A program made the position numbers and the translations under genes. From UBA1146 sp963854815 (GTDB lineage Bacteria; Planctomycetota; UBA8108; UBA1146), in assembly GCA_963854815.1 (NCBI GenBank), contig CAWLAN010000122.1, positions 1 through 8,397 on the forward strand: a stretch of 8,397 nt of DNA, read 5' to 3'. Shown here piece by piece: positions 5,639-8,397 of the stretch. Numbering within the stretch: the stretch's first letter is position 1; every line of letters begins with the position of its first letter. The notes under the pieces are model-generated. The model saw only the letters and a program-made list of their open reading frames with translations. It was not told where the DNA came from and made no database searches.

Positions 5639-6639
5639 CGATGGTCCAGCAAGATCCTCTCCGCCTCCCGGATCGCCAGGGGCAACTGTGAGGCCGCATC
5701 TTTCCAGTCAACCTCCACCGGATCGAGTTCGGAGATGGCGAGGCCGGTTGGCGGAACCGGGACTTCCCTTCGCAACGGAACCTGACGACTCGATGACGCC
5801 GCCAGCGACTCCTCCACTTCCTTTTTCAGTAACCACTGCGCCAGTTCCCTGGCTTCCTCCGGGTGCGGTGCGCCCTTGATGATGGCGATCACGTTGGGAA
5901 GCAGGAGAACTCCATCCCCGCGCAGGAATTCCTCTCCGAGAGATGACCCTCTGCGTCGCACCACCTCGATGTCGTCGGTATCAGTCAATCCGATCCAGGC
6001 TTCTCCCGAGAGGACCCGATCTCGGCTACTGGAGTTGGAGGACACCATCTGGACATCGTTAGCTCGTAGAGATTCGAGAAGTTGTCGGTAACGATCGGGT
6101 CCGATGCGACTGCGCACGATGGCCATGTGGCTCGCCGTGGTTCCGAATCTCGGATCCGCGATGGCGACGCGACCTCGCCACCGTTCCATGGCGAGATCAC
6201 TGAGTTGCCGCGGCGGCGAGTCGATCGCCGCCGTCTCCGGTGCCAGAGCCAGCACCCTTACCCTGCCAGCAAATCCGCACCAGAGCCGATCGGGGTCACG
6301 CCACACGGCGGGGATTCCCTCTCCTGCTCCGAGCGGCAAGACATCGTAGAACCCATCGGCGGCCAGTCGCACCGCATGTAACGGCTCGTTGGACCAGTGG
6401 ACGTCACAACGAGGCCTGGCCTTCTCACTGCGCACTCGTTGCGCCAGCCCAACCGTCTTGGTCGCCTCGGTATCAAAAACTGCCTTCACCTCGATCCCCG
6501 TGTCACGTTCGAAGAGATCGAGGATCTTCTGGGAATGGGCACGGTCATGGGAACAGTAGATGGTGACGGTCCGGGTGTCCTCTCCACCGCAACCGATCAG
6601 CAGGAGAAAAAGCACTCCCAGGACCCTCAAGCGTCCCAC
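5635..6639 (-). CDS. Periplasmic solute-binding lipoprotein of an Fe3+-type ABC importer
   Basis: This 334-residue protein should capture the substrate in the periplasm and deliver it to the permease encoded next. It begins with a short lipoprotein signal: basic n-region (MGRLR), hydrophobic core and lipobox LIGC with lipidated C17. The mature part follows the FbpA/AfuA-like family: VTIYCSHD (25-32), FERDTGIEVKAVFDTE (43-58), DVHWSNEP (79-86), GFAGRVRVL (122-130), ADPRFGTTASHMA (161-173), LTDTDD (218-223) and a C-terminal region with VPLR. The paired tyrosines that bind iron in classic FbpA are not apparent; the matching region carries TDTDD, so iron is not assured and thiamine or phosphonates remain possible. 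The start is GTG at 6639-6637, with AAGGA 6 nt before it and a 13-nt overlap with the upstream ATPase gene. An in-frame TTG at 6630-6628 would leave a signal with too few basic residues. Residue 17 lacks a following Asp, so there is no +2 inner-membrane retention signal by the E. coli rule. Confidence 0.9.
   Translation of the reverse strand: MGRLRVLGVLFLLLIGCGGEDTRTVTIYCSHDRAHSQKILDLFERDTGIEVKAVFDTEATKTVGLAQRVRSEKARPRCDVHWSNEPLHAVRLAADGFYDVLPLGAGEGIPAVWRDPDRLWCGFAGRVRVLALAPETAAIDSPPRQLSDLAMERWRGRVAIADPRFGTTASHMAIVRSRIGPDRYRQLLESLRANDVQMVSSNSSSRDRVLSGEAWIGLTDTDDIEVVRRRGSSLGEEFLRGDGVLLLPNVIAIIKGAPHPEEARELAQWLLKKEVEESLAASSSRQVPLRREVPVPPTGLAISELDPVEVDWKDAASQLPLAIREAERILLDHR
6211..6233. repeat. 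GC-rich 9-bp inverted repeat within the binding-protein gene
   Basis: CGGCGGCGA (6211-6219) and TCGCCGCCG (6225-6233) are exact reverse complements around 5 nt. In the mRNA this gives a strong hairpin inside codons for roughly residues 136-143. It may be a by-product of GC-rich alanine and proline codons. Confidence 0.5.
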
Positions 6640-7289
6640 CGACCGTCCTTGAGGGTCAGAACTCGATCTGCCCTTCGTGCAACCTGAGGATCATGGGTCA
6701 CGATAACCAAGGTCGTGTTCAGCTCATCTCGTAACTCCGACAGCAGGTCGAGCACCTGATCGCCACTATCGCTGTCGAGGTTCCCTGTCGGCTCATCACA
6801 GAGAACCATCCTGGGTTCCTTCACCAGCGCTCTCGCGATGGCGACCCGCTGCCTTTCTCCCGCGCTCAACTGGGAGGGCCGGTGGGTGATCCTGTCGAGA
6901 AGGCCCACCCGTTCCAGAACTTCCCTGGGCCGGGTAGATGAGACCGCCCCCCTGCGATACTCGAGCGGAAGAGCGACGTTTTCGAGGGCATCTCGATCAC
7001 CGAGCAGATGAAAAGATTGGAACACGAATCCGATCGTTTCGTTGCGCACCCGGGCCATCTTCGATCCCGACAGGGACTGAACGTCGACGCCATCGAGAAA
7101 GAACGAGCCTTCGTCGGCGCGATCGAGACAACCGAGGATTTGCAGGAGGGTGCTCTTCCCGCTTCCCGAGGCGCCGACGATCGCGACGAATTCACCGGGA
7201 TCGATGGAGAGATCGACACCGTCGAGCGCAACCACTCGCGCGGCTCCCTCTCCGAAAATCCTCCGGATATTCTGCATCTGAACGATCAT
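6627..7289 (-). CDS. MacB/LolD-family ABC transporter ATPase
   Basis: This 220-residue cytoplasmic ATPase is the partner of the MacB-type permease encoded just upstream. Motifs: Walker A GASGSGKST (39-47), Q-loop FVFQ (Q91) followed by SFHLL, signature LSAGERQRV (141-149), Walker B MVLCDEP (161-167) running into TGNLD, and H-loop H199 in VTHDP. CDEPTGNLD and FVFQSFHLL are hallmarks of the MacB/LolD/FtsE group. The signature has Ala in place of the usual second Gly (LSAGE), a variant that occurs in this group. The start ATG at 7289-7287 has GGGAGG 9 nt upstream (7299-7304); a second ATG four codons later is possible but less well placed. The gene lies 55 nt after the permease and overlaps the binding lipoprotein gene by 13 nt. 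It clearly resembles the plus-strand ATPase at 2802-3527 but is a separate paralogue. The substrate is unknown. Confidence 0.93.
   Translation of the reverse strand: MIVQMQNIRRIFGEGAARVVALDGVDLSIDPGEFVAIVGASGSGKSTLLQILGCLDRADEGSFFLDGVDVQSLSGSKMARVRNETIGFVFQSFHLLGDRDALENVALPLEYRRGAVSSTRPREVLERVGLLDRITHRPSQLSAGERQRVAIARALVKEPRMVLCDEPTGNLDSDSGDQVLDLLSELRDELNTTLVIVTHDPQVARRADRVLTLKDGRWDA
6646..6650 (-). promoter_or_regulatory. Ribosome binding site fixing the GTG start of the binding lipoprotein
   Basis: AAGGA on the minus strand lies 6 nt before GTG 6639-6637, inside the last codons of the upstream ATPase gene. The spacing favours this start over the TTG nine bases downstream. Confidence 0.65.
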
Positions 7290-7344
7290 CTAAATCATCC
7301 TCCCGAGTGCCAAACTGTAACAGCCAAGACGGTGCCGCAACCGC
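7290..7344 (-). other. 55-bp spacer between MacB-type permease and its ATPase
   Basis: This is the only gap in the minus-strand gene chain. It holds the GGGAGG ribosome site of the ATPase gene (7299-7304) and a small CTGT-A-ACAG dyad (7315-7323). I see no terminator and no good promoter; the nearest -10-like TACAGT has a poor -35 at a 15-nt spacing. Confidence 0.5.
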
Positions 7345-8397
7345 TCAGAGATCGCGTCTCTTGCCAAGAACCGAAGCCGGTTCCAGTTTTGCCACACGTA
7401 TCGCTGGAAGTATGGAAGCAAGAATCGACGTCGCCAGCAGCGCCAGGCAAGTTCCTGCGACCGTCTGCGCAGGCAGCGACGTGGACCAGCCCAGAACCGG
7501 CTCGATGTGATCTTTCAGGATCAAGATTCCCAGGTAGATTCCCGGTCCCATCGCCAGCAGCGCCAGCATCCCTCCCTCGAGCAAGACCGGCATCACGACT
7601 GCCAGGATCGTCGCTCCTTCGGCCCTCCGGATCGCGACCTCCTCGATGCTCTCCTCGATGGCCAGCAGTGAGATGGTTCCGGTGAGGATCAGGACAACTA
7701 CCAGATCGAGCACCCAGATGAAGTGGCCCAGTCCACTGAATCGGTCGATGATCTCCAGGATCGCTGCGGTCCACTTCTTCTGCACGTGGATGTAGACACC
7801 CAGTCCCTCTTCCTCGACCAGCGCTCGCACCTCCTCCAGCACCGAGTCGACATCATCGACCGTAGGAGCATCCACCAGTACGAGCGTGGGCACATCCACG
7901 GCGGGTCGCCAGGGCAGGTACAGGTTGAGAAACTCGAGCCTGCGAGCGGGGATCGATCGGGCACGGGAAGTCGCATCGAACGAACTCATGTGTTTTCGTA
8001 GCAACAACGGATCCCTGACCACACCGATGATCCGCGAGGTGAAAGCCTTCCCCTCCCGGATCGAACGAAACTCCACACCGAGAGCCTCCTTTGGATCGGT
8101 GAAGAACTTCGCTGCCAGTGCTTCATCGATGGCGGCGGGAACCACATCTTCTTGGTTCTCGGGCCAATGGTCCTGGTCGGCGAGGAATCTTCCCTCCAGC
8201 ATCCCTGGGCGCAATACAGAACGAAAACCGGGAGTGGTCGCAACCATGGTGTGTCGCCAGGAAATCGCTCCGTAACTGGTCAATCCGAGATCGACTCGCA
8301 GTGGCGAGACCGAATCGGTGATCGCTGACAGCCGCTCATCGATGGTCACCAGATGTTCTCTACCGATCGGCTCTCCACTGGTCGGTATCCCGATCGC
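7345..8397 (-). CDS. MacB-type ABC transporter permease (5' end beyond window)
   Basis: This is the C-terminal 350 residues of an inner-membrane permease with the MacB fold: TM1 (outside the window), a large periplasmic domain, then TM2-TM4. The visible part begins inside the periplasmic domain and contains RPGMLEGRFLADQDHW (about 64-78) followed by AIDEALAAKFF and RIIGVVRDP (about 122-130), the pattern of the MacB periplasmic core domain. Next come TM2 (about 225-247), the cytoplasmic coupling stretch EEVAIRRAEGAT (252-263), TM3 (264-292), TM4 (311-331) and the C-terminal PAIRVAKLEPASVL. The frame stays open to the right edge. A GTG at 8349-8347 exists but is not the start, because TM1 would be missing. 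The permease lies 55 nt before its ATPase gene. MacB-type systems usually work outwards with periplasmic partners; none is visible here. It differs clearly from the LolE-like permease at 1403-2809. Confidence 0.9.
   Translation of the reverse strand, partial: AIGIPTSGEPIGREHLVTIDERLSAITDSVSPLRVDLGLTSYGAISWRHTMVATTPGFRSVLRPGMLEGRFLADQDHWPENQEDVVPAAIDEALAAKFFTDPKEALGVEFRSIREGKAFTSRIIGVVRDPLLLRKHMSSFDATSRARSIPARRLEFLNLYLPWRPAVDVPTLVLVDAPTVDDVDSVLEEVRALVEEEGLGVYIHVQKKWTAAILEIIDRFSGLGHFIWVLDLVVVLILTGTISLLAIEESIEEVAIRRAEGATILAVVMPVLLEGGMLALLAMGPGIYLGILILKDHIEPVLGWSTSLPAQTVAGTCLALLATSILASILPAIRVAKLEPASVLGKRRDL

Noticed and set aside
7008..7685. 225-codon plus-strand open frame
   Set aside because: It is antisense to the MacB-type ATPase and permease genes, both strongly supported.
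8347..8349. GTG as the start of the MacB-type permease
   Set aside because: The frame is open to the window edge and a protein from here would lack TM1, so the gene most likely begins further upstream.

Overview
The window comes from a bacterial chromosome of moderately high GC. The sequence suggests a Gram-negative (diderm) bacterium: there is a lipoprotein signal peptide with a clear lipobox, a LolE/LolD-like permease-ATPase pair and a MacB-type permease-ATPase pair. The N-terminus of the LolE-like protein and the style of the binding lipoprotein remind me of planctomycete proteins. That placement is a memory-based impression with low confidence. Several genes start with TTG or GTG. I see no rRNA, tRNA, CRISPR array, transposase or phage gene.

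Layout from left to right. (1) 1-987, minus strand: a leucine-dehydrogenase-type amino-acid dehydrogenase, whose C-terminus lies beyond the left edge. (2) 988-1402: a 415-bp divergent intergenic region with several inverted repeats and a repeated CCCCTCG heptamer; it must hold the control sites of both flanking transcription units. (3) 1403-3527, plus strand: a two-gene unit, a LolC/LolE-family permease overlapped by 8 nt by a LolD-family ATPase. (4) 3531-8397, minus strand: five tightly packed genes that run towards the LolD-like gene and end 3 bp from it. In transcription order they are a MacB-type permease (5' end beyond the right edge), its ATPase, a periplasmic solute-binding lipoprotein, a fused two-domain importer permease, and a short importer ATPase. 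The last four are joined by 13-nt, 4-nt and 4-nt overlaps.

How the genes may work together. The binding lipoprotein, 493-residue permease and 209-residue ATPase form a complete binding-protein-dependent importer of the Fe3+/thiamine/phosphonate-like group, but the substrate cannot be read from the sequence. The MacB-type pair upstream belongs to a different class (mechanotransmission or lipoprotein-extraction type) that usually moves substrates from the inner membrane or periplasm outwards. Its ATPase gene overlaps the gene of the binding lipoprotein, so exporter and importer are probably made from one mRNA. The plus-strand LolE/LolD-like pair is a second machine of the same class, so three ABC systems sit in about 7 kb. 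The dehydrogenase (branched-chain amino-acid deamination, NAD-linked) looks unrelated and only shares the divergent control region.

All calls rest on reading motifs and remembered family patterns; no database search was run.
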